64,000 nt of DNA from Thiodiazotropha sp040506275 (GTDB taxonomy: Bacteria > Pseudomonadota > Gammaproteobacteria > Chromatiales > Chromatiaceae), in NCBI GenBank assembly GCA_040506275.1, contig JBEVXD010000004.1, positions 372,001-436,000 on the forward strand. The letters run 5' to 3'. Below the pieces are notes generated by a model. The model searched no databases and had not been told where the DNA came from. It worked only from the letters and a program-made list of their open reading frames with translations. This document shows, one piece after another, positions 24,652 through 33,636 of this stretch. Every line of letters starts with the position of its first letter. Within the stretch, counting starts at the first letter, position 1. Position numbers and translations under genes: made by a program.

Positions 24652-25815
24652 TCAGAAAGCATATTTGGCAGCAAACTGAATTCGGTCCAGATCACCATCG
24701 TCTCCCCCCTCTTTCTCAAGCTGGCCATGCAGAAACATAGCGCCCAAGGTAATCTGCTTTACCGGGTTGTACATCAGGTTGACCTGAATACTATTTGCAC
24801 TCTCATTCAGGCTATCTGGGGCAGAGGATGGGTTATCCACCTCAACCAGACTCAGGATCAGGTTCGAACGCCATTGACTGTTCCACATATGACGATAGGC
24901 GACAAATCCAGCCAGTGACTCCACCGTTTCCAGATCACCATTGGATGGATCGATCACCGCATCCCGGACCACACCCAAACTGGTGTAACGCCCCATACCA
25001 TCACCATAATTGACAGCAAAGCGCAGATCATCAGCACCGGATAGTTTAACCTTACCACTGACACCAAGACCCCAACCGATAGTCGAATCATCCGCGGTGC
25101 CGGAGTCATATTTCAATTCACGCAACAGTCCATTGACTCTGATATGACCCCAACCCATTTTCATGCTGTAGTTTGCAGCTAAATCGGGGAATGAGTTGTC
25201 ATCATTCACCCCGGTATTGGTAAAGGTCTCGGGGTTTTCCAGTGCGATTTGCATACCACCCAAGCTGTATCTGATCATGGGCTGACGTACGAAAACAGTA
25301 CCTTCAGGGGCTCCCAGAAAATCGAGCGCATCAGGCAGCGCGCCTGTGTCCATAAAGGTTGACCAGGTTTGTCCGAATAACCAGTTATCAAATGTCAACA
25401 GATAGTGGCGCAATCTGGGTGAGTAGCTGTTACTCACTGCTTCGTTACCAAACCCTGTGGTTAAAAAATCCATTTCAAGCACAACACCAAGGGCATGATC
25501 TCCCGACTTGGTTTTACCCTTAAAATTAATTCGGGACTCACGAGCAGTCATATCAAACACAGCATCGCCACCATCACCACCGGTTGGTATCGAGGAGGGT
25601 AGATAGAATGTTCGTCCCGCTCCCCCGGAGCCCCCTACCAGACTGCCACTGTCTGTATCTGTCCACATGGCACTGAGCTTTGCATAACCACCAATACTGA
25701 CATCCACATCACCACCAAAGACATCGCTGAAATTATAGGCCGAAGCAGTAAAGGGCATAAACATACAAGCAGTGAGCAAACCAATCCCTGGTAGAGTTTT
25801 CTTCATATGACTCAT
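24652..25815 (-). CDS. DcaP-like outer-membrane porin
   Basis: 387-residue outer-membrane beta-barrel with a signal peptide (about 4-26, ending ASA) and a C-terminal aromatic strand ending AAKYAF. Features of the DcaP-type trimeric porins are an N-terminal IGGYAKLSAMWTDTDSG strand, SRINFKGKT and LRHYLLTFDNWLFGQTWSTFMD. The substrate is unknown; relatives take up dicarboxylates or aromatic acids. ATG 25815, with GGAG about eight bases upstream, is preferred to an open extension upstream. It is followed by a strong terminator. Confidence 0.88.
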   Translation of the reverse strand: MSHMKKTLPGIGLLTACMFMPFTASAYNFSDVFGGDVDVSIGGYAKLSAMWTDTDSGSLVGGSGGAGRTFYLPSSIPTGGDGGDAVFDMTARESRINFKGKTKSGDHALGVVLEMDFLTTGFGNEAVSNSYSPRLRHYLLTFDNWLFGQTWSTFMDTGALPDALDFLGAPEGTVFVRQPMIRYSLGGMQIALENPETFTNTGVNDDNSFPDLAANYSMKMGWGHIRVNGLLRELKYDSGTADDSTIGWGLGVSGKVKLSGADDLRFAVNYGDGMGRYTSLGVVRDAVIDPSNGDLETVESLAGFVAYRHMWNSQWRSNLILSLVEVDNPSSAPDSLNESANSIQVNLMYNPVKQITLGAMFLHGQLEKEGGDDGDLDRIQFAAKYAF

Positions 25816-26096
25816 AGTTGGATTCTCCACGGTATCAATTGAATTCAGCTGTTTTATTTTTAGTTGCTGAAGTGATATTGCCAAGACGGCAGCTGCCCTA
25901 CGTTATCGAAATTGTTATTCAACCTGCGCTCATTGAGCGCGTTATGTCAGGTCTATTCACCGGGCACAGATACGACAAAACCCACGATATGACTGATCAG
26001 ATCTAAAGTTACAGATTTATGAACATTCAATAGAGTGTAGTCACTATCTACGAAGATATTTAAATATCATACCTAGTCGCATGATTTTTGGATGTG

Positions 26097-29000
26097 CTAA
26101 GTGGAATCGGACGACTGGGCTCTATCCGGATACTGCTGCAATTCCCCCTGCAATTGATGCGTCAACTGCAAAGGAGAACTGGTGTGCCTGGCCAACAGAT
26201 AGTAGGCCACGGGAACGATATAGAGGGTAAAAAGAGTGGCAGCAATGACACCTGCCAGGATAACGGTACCGATTACCAGACGTGTTTCAGAACCGGCTCC
26301 GGTTGAGAGCAGCAGAGGCAAAGATCCCGCAGCGGTGGTAATTCCGGTCATGAGAATAGGACGAAAACGCACCTCTGCAGCTTCGTAAAGAGCCTCACTG
26401 AAACTTCGCCCCCGATCCCTTAACTGATTAGCGAATTCAACAATCAGGATACCGTTCTTTGCCGCCAGACCAACCAACATGATCAGTCCGATCTGACTAT
26501 AGATATTAAGACTCTGATCCGTCAGATAGAGCCCAAGTAACGCTCCAGCCATCGCCAGGGGTACGGTCAACATGATCACCAGTGGGTGAACCCAGCTTTC
26601 GAATTGGGCAGCAAGCACTAGATAGACCACAACAACACCAAGAACCAAAACAAACAGCACCGATGCACCAGCGCCTTTATAGTCTCTGGACTGCCCCTTG
26701 TAATCAATCACTGCATGGGCAGGCAAATGCTCATCAACCAGATTTTCCAGAAAACCCAGAGCATCCCCCAGGGCCAGGCCGTCTTTCATATTGGCTTCTA
26801 TGGTGATCGCTCTTACCCGGTTGTATCGGTTGAGTTTGATAGAGTCTGCCATCTCATGCAGGCTGACCAGATTGGAGAGCTGAACCAGTTGTTCATCATT
26901 GGATGATCTTACATAGAGATGACTCAGATCGTTGGGGGTTCGTTGATCCTTTCGATCGCCCTCCAGAATCACATCGTACTCTTCACCCTCTTCAATGTAG
27001 GTCGTTACCCGGCGTGAACCCAACATTGTCTCCAACGTTCGACCTATGCTCTCCACGGTAACGCCAAGCTGTGCAGCCCGATCGTAATCAATCACCACTT
27101 TAAGCTGAGGCTTGGTCTCCTTATAGTCCCAATTAATGCCCTGCAACCCAGGATTGTTGTTATCAATCTCTGTCAGCAGAATATCCCGCCATTCAGCCAA
27201 CTCGTCATAGGTACCACCACCAATGACAAATTGGACCGGCTTCTGGATTCGCCGCCCAAACCCCTGTCGCATGACAGGAAAGGCTTTGACTCCCGGCAGA
27301 TCTGAGAGCTTTTTACGCAACTCTGCCATGATCTCCCAGGCAGATCTGCGAGCGCCCCAATCATTCAATACATTGATCACAATACCGCTGTTGAAGATAG
27401 CGAAATTACTGAAAGTTCTTGGTGCACGCACCAACAACCTGGTGATCTCTCCAGACTCAACATAGGGCATCATGCGCCGCTCTATCTCGTCCATATAGGT
27501 CTTCATATAGTCATAAGAGGCGCCCTCCGGACCATTCACCAAGAGATAGAAGGCACCGCGATCCTCCTTCGGAGCATACTCATCGGGGATCTGATCAAAT
27601 AACCAGTAGGCGCCACCAAGAATCCCACCAAACAGTACTATTACCACCCACAGGTGGTGCATAACCTTTTCCAGACTACGAATGTAAAAACGACGGATAC
27701 GTTTAAACAGACTATCCACCCTCTTACTGAGCCAATTCCTGTCACCCTCTCCCTGGGGCAGAATCTGGGAAGCCAGCATTGGCGAAAGAGAGAGGGCCAC
27801 CAGACTGGAGAAGATCACTGCGGCAGCCATGGTCATGGCAAATTCTGAGAAGAGGCGTCCTATATCTCCTCCAAGAAATGCGATTGGGGTAAAAACCGCA
27901 ACCAGCACCAGAGTGGTAGAGATCACTGCAAACGCAACCTGCCGTGCACCACGAAACGAAGCGACAAGTCGACTCTCCTGATAGGTCTCCATTCGCCGGT
28001 GTATGTTCTCAAGCATCACAATCGCATCATCCACCACCAACCCGATTGCCAGAACCAGCGCCAGCAAGGTGAGGATGTTGATGGTAAACCCAAGCATCAG
28101 TAAAACCAGAAAGGTCGCAACAAGTGAAACAGGTACGGCTACCGCTGGTACGATCATCGCCCTTAGACTTCCGAGAAACAGAAAGATCACTGTGACCACC
28201 AGAGCTGTGGCGATAAACAAGGTTTTATAGACCTCATCAATGGCCTCTTTGATGAACACCGAACTATCAAAACTCTGCTTGATCTCCATCCCTTCGGGCA
28301 GGGATTGATTGACCCTGATACGTTCAGCTTTAGCCGCTTCTGCCACTGTCAACGTGTTAGCCGTGGATTGCTTGATAATCCCTATGCCCACCATCGGCAC
28401 GCCATTGCCACGAAAGAATGTACGCGTCTCCTCCGCCCCCTTTTCCACCCGGGCAACCTCACCGAGTCTGACTAAATAGCCGTCATCACCCCGCGTCAGT
28501 ACCAGTCGCGCAAAATCCTCTTCGGTGTGAAAGCTACGATCCACCCGCACAGTGAAAGCGCGATCAACGGAATCGATACTGCCAGCAGGCAGCTCCAGAT
28601 TGCCAGCGCGTAGTGCCTGTTCGACATCTACCACAGTCAAACCCCGGGCAGCCAATGCCTGACGGTCGATCCAGACTCGCATGGCGAAGGTCTGTCCGCC
28701 ACCCACCAGTACCCGGGCAACACCATCCAGCACCGAAAAACGATCCACCAGGTAACGCCTTGCATAGTCAGATAGCTGCGGCACTGTCATCCTGTCACTT
28801 ACCAGGTTGAGCCACATGATGACCTCTTCATTGGTGTCGACTTTCTGGATCTCAGGCGGGTCTGCTTCCAATGGCAGGTTATCAAGGATTGCCGATACCC
28901 TGTCCCGAACATCATTGGCAGCTGCGTCTATATCCCGTCCTATATCGAACTCTATGGTAACCACCGAACGACCATCTTCACTGACCGATGAGGTGAAACG

Positions 29001-29231
29001 AATACCTTCGATGCCGGAAATACGATCCTCGATCAATTGTGTAATTCGTGTCTCGACCACATTAGCAGCAGCGCCTGGATAGATGGTCTCTACTGAGACC
29101 ACCGGGGAATCGATATTCGGATACTCTCGCAGAGGGAGCTGATTGAAAGCCACCAATCCGAATGCAATCAATAGCAGCGAGATGACTGCTGCAAATACAG
29201 GCCTTTTAACTGAGATATCTGAGAGGATCAT
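26097..29231 (-). CDS. RND efflux transporter permease (HAE1 family)
   Basis: 1044-residue inner-membrane RND pump of the AcrB/MdtB type. TM1 is at 11-30, the periplasmic porter region follows, then a central TM block (about 335-500) with the proton-relay pair DD in IGLVVDDAIVMLENI, a second periplasmic region and a C-terminal TM block (about 870-1030). The start overlaps the adaptor stop by four bases. No outer-membrane factor gene is adjacent, so it probably uses a TolC-like channel encoded elsewhere. Substrates cannot be told from sequence. Confidence 0.93.
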   Translation of the reverse strand: MILSDISVKRPVFAAVISLLLIAFGLVAFNQLPLREYPNIDSPVVSVETIYPGAAANVVETRITQLIEDRISGIEGIRFTSSVSEDGRSVVTIEFDIGRDIDAAANDVRDRVSAILDNLPLEADPPEIQKVDTNEEVIMWLNLVSDRMTVPQLSDYARRYLVDRFSVLDGVARVLVGGGQTFAMRVWIDRQALAARGLTVVDVEQALRAGNLELPAGSIDSVDRAFTVRVDRSFHTEEDFARLVLTRGDDGYLVRLGEVARVEKGAEETRTFFRGNGVPMVGIGIIKQSTANTLTVAEAAKAERIRVNQSLPEGMEIKQSFDSSVFIKEAIDEVYKTLFIATALVVTVIFLFLGSLRAMIVPAVAVPVSLVATFLVLLMLGFTINILTLLALVLAIGLVVDDAIVMLENIHRRMETYQESRLVASFRGARQVAFAVISTTLVLVAVFTPIAFLGGDIGRLFSEFAMTMAAAVIFSSLVALSLSPMLASQILPQGEGDRNWLSKRVDSLFKRIRRFYIRSLEKVMHHLWVVIVLFGGILGGAYWLFDQIPDEYAPKEDRGAFYLLVNGPEGASYDYMKTYMDEIERRMMPYVESGEITRLLVRAPRTFSNFAIFNSGIVINVLNDWGARRSAWEIMAELRKKLSDLPGVKAFPVMRQGFGRRIQKPVQFVIGGGTYDELAEWRDILLTEIDNNNPGLQGINWDYKETKPQLKVVIDYDRAAQLGVTVESIGRTLETMLGSRRVTTYIEEGEEYDVILEGDRKDQRTPNDLSHLYVRSSNDEQLVQLSNLVSLHEMADSIKLNRYNRVRAITIEANMKDGLALGDALGFLENLVDEHLPAHAVIDYKGQSRDYKGAGASVLFVLVLGVVVVYLVLAAQFESWVHPLVIMLTVPLAMAGALLGLYLTDQSLNIYSQIGLIMLVGLAAKNGILIVEFANQLRDRGRSFSEALYEAAEVRFRPILMTGITTAAGSLPLLLSTGAGSETRLVIGTVILAGVIAATLFTLYIVPVAYYLLARHTSSPLQLTHQLQGELQQYPDRAQSSDST

Positions 29232-30313
29232 TTCAGACCTGGCGATTTACTAAGCTGCGGTTTCAACATCATGTCGACGGTCTGAGAGCCATCATCAACC
29301 CCTTTGATACGCACAAAGCCATTCACCCGCGCCTTATCCGTGCCATGGGTTATCACCCTGTCACCAATCTTCAACCCCTCGACCACCTCCACTTCACCTG
29401 GACGGCGCGAACCTATTTTGATCTCAACTTTTGAGACCAGATTCTCTGTGCCATTGACTGTCAGTACGAACTGTTTTCTCCCTTTTGGCATCAGTGCAGA
29501 CTCAGGAATCAGCAATGTCCGACGGGGGTTGTAGAGCAGCTCAACTGTCATCAACATACCCGGTTTCAACTGGCCCTCTGTATTGGGTAACATCGCTCTC
29601 ACCACCACTGAACGATTGACCGGGTCCACCCGGCTATCGACCACTTTCACCCGCCCCTCGAAGACCTTATCTTCATAGGCTCTGGTATGCGCTCGAATCG
29701 ATAATCCCGGTTGCAGTTGAGAGAGATAGGACGAAGGCACGGCAAACTCCAACTTCATCACCCGGTCATCATCCAGGGTTGTGATGGTATCGCCAGGCTC
29801 AACCAAGGCACCCACACTGAGGTTGCGCAACCCAACCACACCGGGAAACGGCGCTTTGATCAACCTATCGGCCAAACGGGACTCTATCGCAGCCAGTCTT
29901 GCCCTGGCGGTATCCTGCTCCCGGCGCCGTTGGTCTAGCAGGGATTGAGCCTCAATACCTCGAGACTGGAGGCTCTTTACTCGTGAGAACTGCCGTTTGG
30001 CCTCATCCAGATTGGCACTCGCCTCTTGCAGCAATGCATGCTCTTCACTACTGGTCATCTCGACGATCACCTGTCCCTGGGTAACCCTTTGACCGTCATC
30101 GAAATGGAGTGCCGTCACTGTTTCGGTGACATTCACCGTCAACTCAACTGACTCGTTCGCTTTGAGTGTACCCAGAGCCTCAATCTGCTGAACAAAATCG
30201 TCTTCTTTCGCTTCAGACACAATCACCCAGGGTGCCGGTTTATCTTCAGCAAAGAGTAGCGGACTAGCCAACATGAGCAGAAGTGAAAGCAGACTGGTGT
30301 TGAAAAGTAGCAT
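29228..30313 (-). CDS. RND efflux periplasmic adaptor subunit
   Basis: 361-residue membrane-fusion protein. It has a signal peptide (about 1-23), a biotinyl-lipoyl-like domain (VTALHFDDGQRVTQGQVIVEM, about 65-85), a coiled-coil hairpin (about 95-145), the second lipoyl half APFPGVVGLRNLSVGALVEPGD and a beta-barrel domain. It bridges the inner-membrane pump to an outer-membrane channel. First gene of the two-gene operon, and translationally coupled to the permease. No TetR-type regulator is adjacent. Confidence 0.92.
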   Translation of the reverse strand: MLLFNTSLLSLLLMLASPLLFAEDKPAPWVIVSEAKEDDFVQQIEALGTLKANESVELTVNVTETVTALHFDDGQRVTQGQVIVEMTSSEEHALLQEASANLDEAKRQFSRVKSLQSRGIEAQSLLDQRRREQDTARARLAAIESRLADRLIKAPFPGVVGLRNLSVGALVEPGDTITTLDDDRVMKLEFAVPSSYLSQLQPGLSIRAHTRAYEDKVFEGRVKVVDSRVDPVNRSVVVRAMLPNTEGQLKPGMLMTVELLYNPRRTLLIPESALMPKGRKQFVLTVNGTENLVSKVEIKIGSRRPGEVEVVEGLKIGDRVITHGTDKARVNGFVRIKGVDDGSQTVDMMLKPQLSKSPGLK

Positions 30314-30346
30314 ATCGTTTGCGCGCTCCGTTACTCACAAATATGG

Positions 30347-30362
30347 TGCATGACGTTAGCCA
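30347..30362 (-). promoter_or_regulatory. weak sigma-54-like promoter facing the RND operon
   Basis: On the minus strand TGGCTAACGTCATGCA has GG and GC spaced by ten bases, as in sigma-54 promoters, but departs from the consensus at three positions. It lies about 34 bases from the adaptor start and about 50 bases from the NtrC-like site. Confidence 0.25.
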
Positions 30363-30407
30363 TAATTTGCCCTGTGGCACAATAGAATAGTGAACCAGAG
30401 AGATATT

Positions 30408-30424
30408 CGCACTATTTTGGTGCA
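30408..30424. promoter_or_regulatory. NtrC-type enhancer site
   Basis: CGCACTATTTTGGTGCA is a near-perfect NtrC dyad (consensus TGCACC-N5-GGTGCA type, and close to the known glnA site). A weaker half-site TGCACCCAGTGAACG (30438-30452) lies about 30 bases away, roughly three helical turns, as in glnA-type enhancers. Confidence 0.6.
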
Positions 30425-30677
30425 TAAAAGATCAAGTTGCACCCAGTGAACGCCCTGTTATGAGCCTAATATTAGAGGGGTGGTTAAATAGAGTTTTTTA
30501 TTCTCACGATGTTCCATCACAACCCATCATTAGGAAAATGCAGGATGACAATTTCTACAGAACCTGTCCAGCCTGATCAGACTCGCCTTTACACGCTCTG
30601 CACTGAAGCCCGCTGTAACAGCTGAAATGCTGAGTAACGGCATAGCGCGCCATCAGTTCTTCAACTGTAATAACACT

Positions 30678-30694
30678 TTGGCACAGAACCTGCT
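30678..30694 (+). promoter_or_regulatory. sigma-54 promoter of the glucosylglycerate operon
   Basis: TTGGCACAGAACCTGCT matches the sigma-54 consensus TGGCAC-N5-TTGC in all but one base, with the invariant GG (30680-30681) and GC (30692-30693) ten bases apart. Transcription would start near 30705, leaving a leader of about 275 bases before the phosphatase gene. The NtrC-like site lies about 290 bases upstream of that start. Confidence 0.6.
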
Positions 30695-30979
30695 CCCTCA
30701 GGTTCAACTTTAGAGGATCCTGCCAAGGACCGTGAACATCGTTATACCTTTATTTGCCAATAGTGATTTCAATTCCAAGATATATCCCATGCCATCAATT
30801 TTTATTCTGTTGTCCTTACTATCCGAGCTCTAAACAAGTCATGCAAAACCTCGTTTCAAACTGCCATAAGTCATTCAATTTTGCCTGCTTAGCGGTATGC
30901 TGGCCAATCAACACTTCACGGTTTGGCGCATCAACAGCCAACCGGGCCACGCTCAACAATACCAAAAAGATATAGAAAA

Positions 30980-31762
30980 ATGATGAATGGATGGCTGATC
31001 TTTACCGATTTGGATGGCACGTTACTGGACCATAACAGCTATGATTACTCCCCGGCATTGCCTGCACTTCAGCGACTCAAGGAGCATAAGGTACCGGTGA
31101 TACCAACCTCTAGTAAGACCTATGCTGAACTCAAGGTCTATCTACAGCAACTTGAGCTGAATGGCCCGATGGTCGCGGAGAATGGTGCCGTGATCATCTA
31201 CCCTGGCGAAGCGCCTCAGGTTGCACCACCTGGTTACATGCTGATGAGGGACTATCTGGTCGATTGCCGCGCCAACCCTGAGTATGACTTCATAGGCTTT
31301 GGTGATATGAGCCTGGAAGATGTCATTGAGGCGACAGGGCTGGATAGAAACTCGGCAGAACGGGCCATGCAGAGACTGGCATCAGAACCGATGATCTGGC
31401 GGAGTGACGAAGAGAGCCTGAAAAAATTTAAACGTAAAGCCAGCAATGCTGGATTCAGGCTACTACAAGGAGGGCGTTTCCTTCATCTACTAAGCGACAC
31501 TGATAAAGGCCACGCAGTGAGGCATGTTATCAATCACATGATGACCAAAGGTAAGAGAGTAAATCGAACCATCGCTCTGGGAGACAGCGACAACGACAAG
31601 GATATGTTGATGGTTGCAGACATCCCGATCATTGTCCGCAAACATGATGGTAGCCACATGACATTACCAGAACGGCCTGACGCCAAAATAACTGACCAGC
31701 CTGGTCCGACCGGCTGGAACCAGGCAATTCTAGACCTGATACAACAATACGAGGATAGATAA
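30980..31762 (+). CDS. gpgP: HAD-family glucosyl(mannosyl)-3-phosphoglycerate phosphatase
   Basis: 260-residue HAD-IIB phosphatase of the mannosyl/glucosyl-3-phosphoglycerate phosphatase group (MpgP/YedP-like). Asp10 and Asp12 lie in FTDLDGTLLD, Ser and Thr follow in PTSSKTYAEL, and the last acidic motif is GDSDNDKDM (about 201-209). It removes phosphate from glucosyl-3-phosphoglycerate to give glucosylglycerate. Two adjacent ATGs (30980, 30983) are possible starts. Its TAA overlaps the synthase ATG by one base. Phosphatase before synthase on one transcript fits the pathway; mannosyl specificity is not excluded. Confidence 0.85.
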   Translation: MMNGWLIFTDLDGTLLDHNSYDYSPALPALQRLKEHKVPVIPTSSKTYAELKVYLQQLELNGPMVAENGAVIIYPGEAPQVAPPGYMLMRDYLVDCRANPEYDFIGFGDMSLEDVIEATGLDRNSAERAMQRLASEPMIWRSDEESLKKFKRKASNAGFRLLQGGRFLHLLSDTDKGHAVRHVINHMMTKGKRVNRTIALGDSDNDKDMLMVADIPIIVRKHDGSHMTLPERPDAKITDQPGPTGWNQAILDLIQQYEDR

Positions 31763-32973
31763 TGGCTGACTTTTTCCAACATGGGGATATCACGACATTA
31801 CACAAACTGACCAATCGTCCTCTGGAGGAGATGGAGCAGGAACTGAAAACCTTCTCAGTGAAAAAACCGATTGGACTGGTTCTTCCCAGCCTGTTTTCGG
31901 AACTGACCGGGCCAGCGCTTTCCCATATTGTCGATGAGCTGCAACACGCTACCTATATTTCCCATATCATCATCGGCCTCGACCGGGCCAATGAATCAGA
32001 ATTTAACCAAGCCCAGGAGTTTTTTGCCCGACTCCCCCAGCAGACCCATTTGCTATGGCAGGATGGGCCACGTCTGCGCAGTCTTGATGCAGAGCTTCAG
32101 GAACGGGATCTATCCCCACCGGAGCCAGGAAAGGGGCGCAATGTCTGGTTCTGTCTTGGATATGCATTGGCTATAGAGGAGCTGCAGGCGATCGGCCTGC
32201 ATGACTGCGATATCGTCACTTACTCACGGGAGTTACCTGCCCGCTTACTCTATCCATTGGCTCATCCCAACTTCAGCTTTGAATATGCAAAGGGCTACTA
32301 CGCCCGAGTCAACGAGGACAAACTCAGTGGCCGTGTGACCCGGCTATTCGTCACACCCATGCTGCGCGCCCTGCGACTGATGGTCGGACCACTCGACTAC
32401 CTGAAGTATATGGACAGTTTCCGTTACCCGCTCTCCGGTGAGTTCGCCATGAGCCGGGATCTCGCATCACAGGTTCGCATACCCAGCGACTGGGGGCTTG
32501 AGGTTGGCTTGTTGTCAGAGGTCTACCGAAATATCTCTTATCACCAGATCTGCCAGGTCGATATAGCTGACCAATATGACCACAAACATCAGGAACTCTC
32601 AGCAGAAGATCGCACAGGCGGACTCGCCAAGATGAGTCGGGACATCGCAAAATCCTTCTATCGAAAACTGGCGACAGAGGGCATTCAGATGAACCAGGCC
32701 TTCTTTCGCAGCCTCAAGGCGGCCTATCTGCGCAAAGCCCTAGATATGGTGGAGATGTACTACCACGATGCCAAAATCAACGCCTTGACCTTCAACCGCC
32801 ATGCTGAAGAGGAGGCGATCGAAGTCTTTCAACAGAGCATTGTTGAAGCTGGTCAGGCGTTTCTCGACAATCCGCTGGAAGCGCCGTTTATCCCGAATTG
32901 GAAACGGGTACTCTCCGCCATGCCCGATTTCACATCACGTCTGTATGAGGCGGTGGCTGAGGATAATCGTTAA
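31762..32973 (+). CDS. gpgS: glucosyl-3-phosphoglycerate synthase (GT81)
   Basis: 403-residue retaining glycosyltransferase of the GpgS/GT81 group, joining a glucose from a nucleotide sugar to 3-phosphoglycerate. Typical segments are GLVLPSLFSELTGPALSHIV (about 37-56), GKGRNVWFCLGYALA (about 123-137), the acidic metal site DCDIVTYSREL, FEYAKGYYARV and a C-terminal helix bundle with His/Tyr residues. Length is within the family range. It is coupled to gpgP by a one-base overlap. About 140 bases at its 3' end, including bases after the stop, are repeated in diverged form near 33215. Confidence 0.88.
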   Translation: MADFFQHGDITTLHKLTNRPLEEMEQELKTFSVKKPIGLVLPSLFSELTGPALSHIVDELQHATYISHIIIGLDRANESEFNQAQEFFARLPQQTHLLWQDGPRLRSLDAELQERDLSPPEPGKGRNVWFCLGYALAIEELQAIGLHDCDIVTYSRELPARLLYPLAHPNFSFEYAKGYYARVNEDKLSGRVTRLFVTPMLRALRLMVGPLDYLKYMDSFRYPLSGEFAMSRDLASQVRIPSDWGLEVGLLSEVYRNISYHQICQVDIADQYDHKHQELSAEDRTGGLAKMSRDIAKSFYRKLATEGIQMNQAFFRSLKAAYLRKALDMVEMYYHDAKINALTFNRHAEEEAIEVFQQSIVEAGQAFLDNPLEAPFIPNWKRVLSAMPDFTSRLYEAVAEDNR

Positions 32974-33014
32974 GACTAGTGGGGCTTGGCCCCCACCAAA
33001 AGCCATGTTAAGAC

Positions 33015-33156
33015 GTAGGGTGCCGCGCTACCGCACCATCCAGGGTAAGGATTCGTAAAAAACCAGCCACTTGGATCATTACCCGCTGTGTCAGTAAAGC
33101 AGTTCGTCAGGTGGTTTTCGTTTCAGTCGAAGATGGTGCGGCAGGGCCGCACCCTA
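33015..33156. repeat. family A REPIN-like element (inverted orientation)
   Basis: A 142-bp element bounded by inverted GTAGGGTGC...GCACC arms (33015-33040 and 33132-33156). Its interior, read on the minus strand, aligns with the family A elements at 51342, 51774 and 52340 (shared ACTGAAACGAAA-CCACCTGA block). It lies between gpgS and its displaced 3' copy. Confidence 0.8.
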
Positions 33157-33214
33157 CGCTCGAATCTATACCGGAGCTTCAGCGTCATATAAACTGGGTG
33201 AGGAGGGTAATCAG

Positions 33215-33363
33215 CATTTTGGAAGCGGGACAGGCGCTTCTTAACAACCCACTGGAAGCCCCGTTTATACCAAACTGGAAACGGGTACTCTCTGCCATGC
33301 CCGATTTCATCTCCCGACTGTATGAAGCGGTAGCTGAGGACAATCAATAAGACTAGCGGGACC
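33215..33363 (+). pseudogene. displaced, diverged copy of the gpgS 3' end
   Basis: Encodes about 44 residues (LEAGQALLNNPLEAPF onward, ending EAVAEDNQ) matching the last residues of GpgS, and continues past the stop through the shared TAAGACTAG. Most differences from gpgS are silent third-position changes, so the copy diverged while coding, probably in another strain. The frame is open upstream only to about 33111 and has no start signal. Confidence 0.85.
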
Positions 33364-33454
33364 TGCCACTGGCTGATTCTGCGTTGCACTTCTTATGAAA
33401 GGCATGCCATTCTGGTTAAGTGCGACTTGCCTTGGTCCAGTAGCTGCCTTGAAT

Positions 33455-33520
33455 GGTGGGGCATGGCCCCACCCTACCCCACAACACCCAACTATTTGTA
33501 GGGTGGGGCCATGCCCCACC
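33455..33520. repeat. family C inverted pair
   Basis: Two 23-bp palindromic units (GGTGGGGCATGGCCCCACC at left and its reverse complement at right) facing each other across about 20 bases. The whole 66-bp unit can fold as one hairpin. Single copies occur at 19602, 51027 and 51933. Confidence 0.85.
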
Positions 33521-33636
33521 AAAAGGCGCTGCGAATCAAAACTCATACTTCAATTTACGCTTCAATTCATATATCACGAAGCTAAAGAAATAACTGGGTG
33601 AGAAGGGTAACCAGTAATAGACTTACACACCCAACT

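Noticed and set aside
30438..30452. Second NtrC site TGCACCCAGTGAACG
   Set aside because: Only one half fits the dyad. It is kept as a possible weak site in the description of the main site, not as its own feature.
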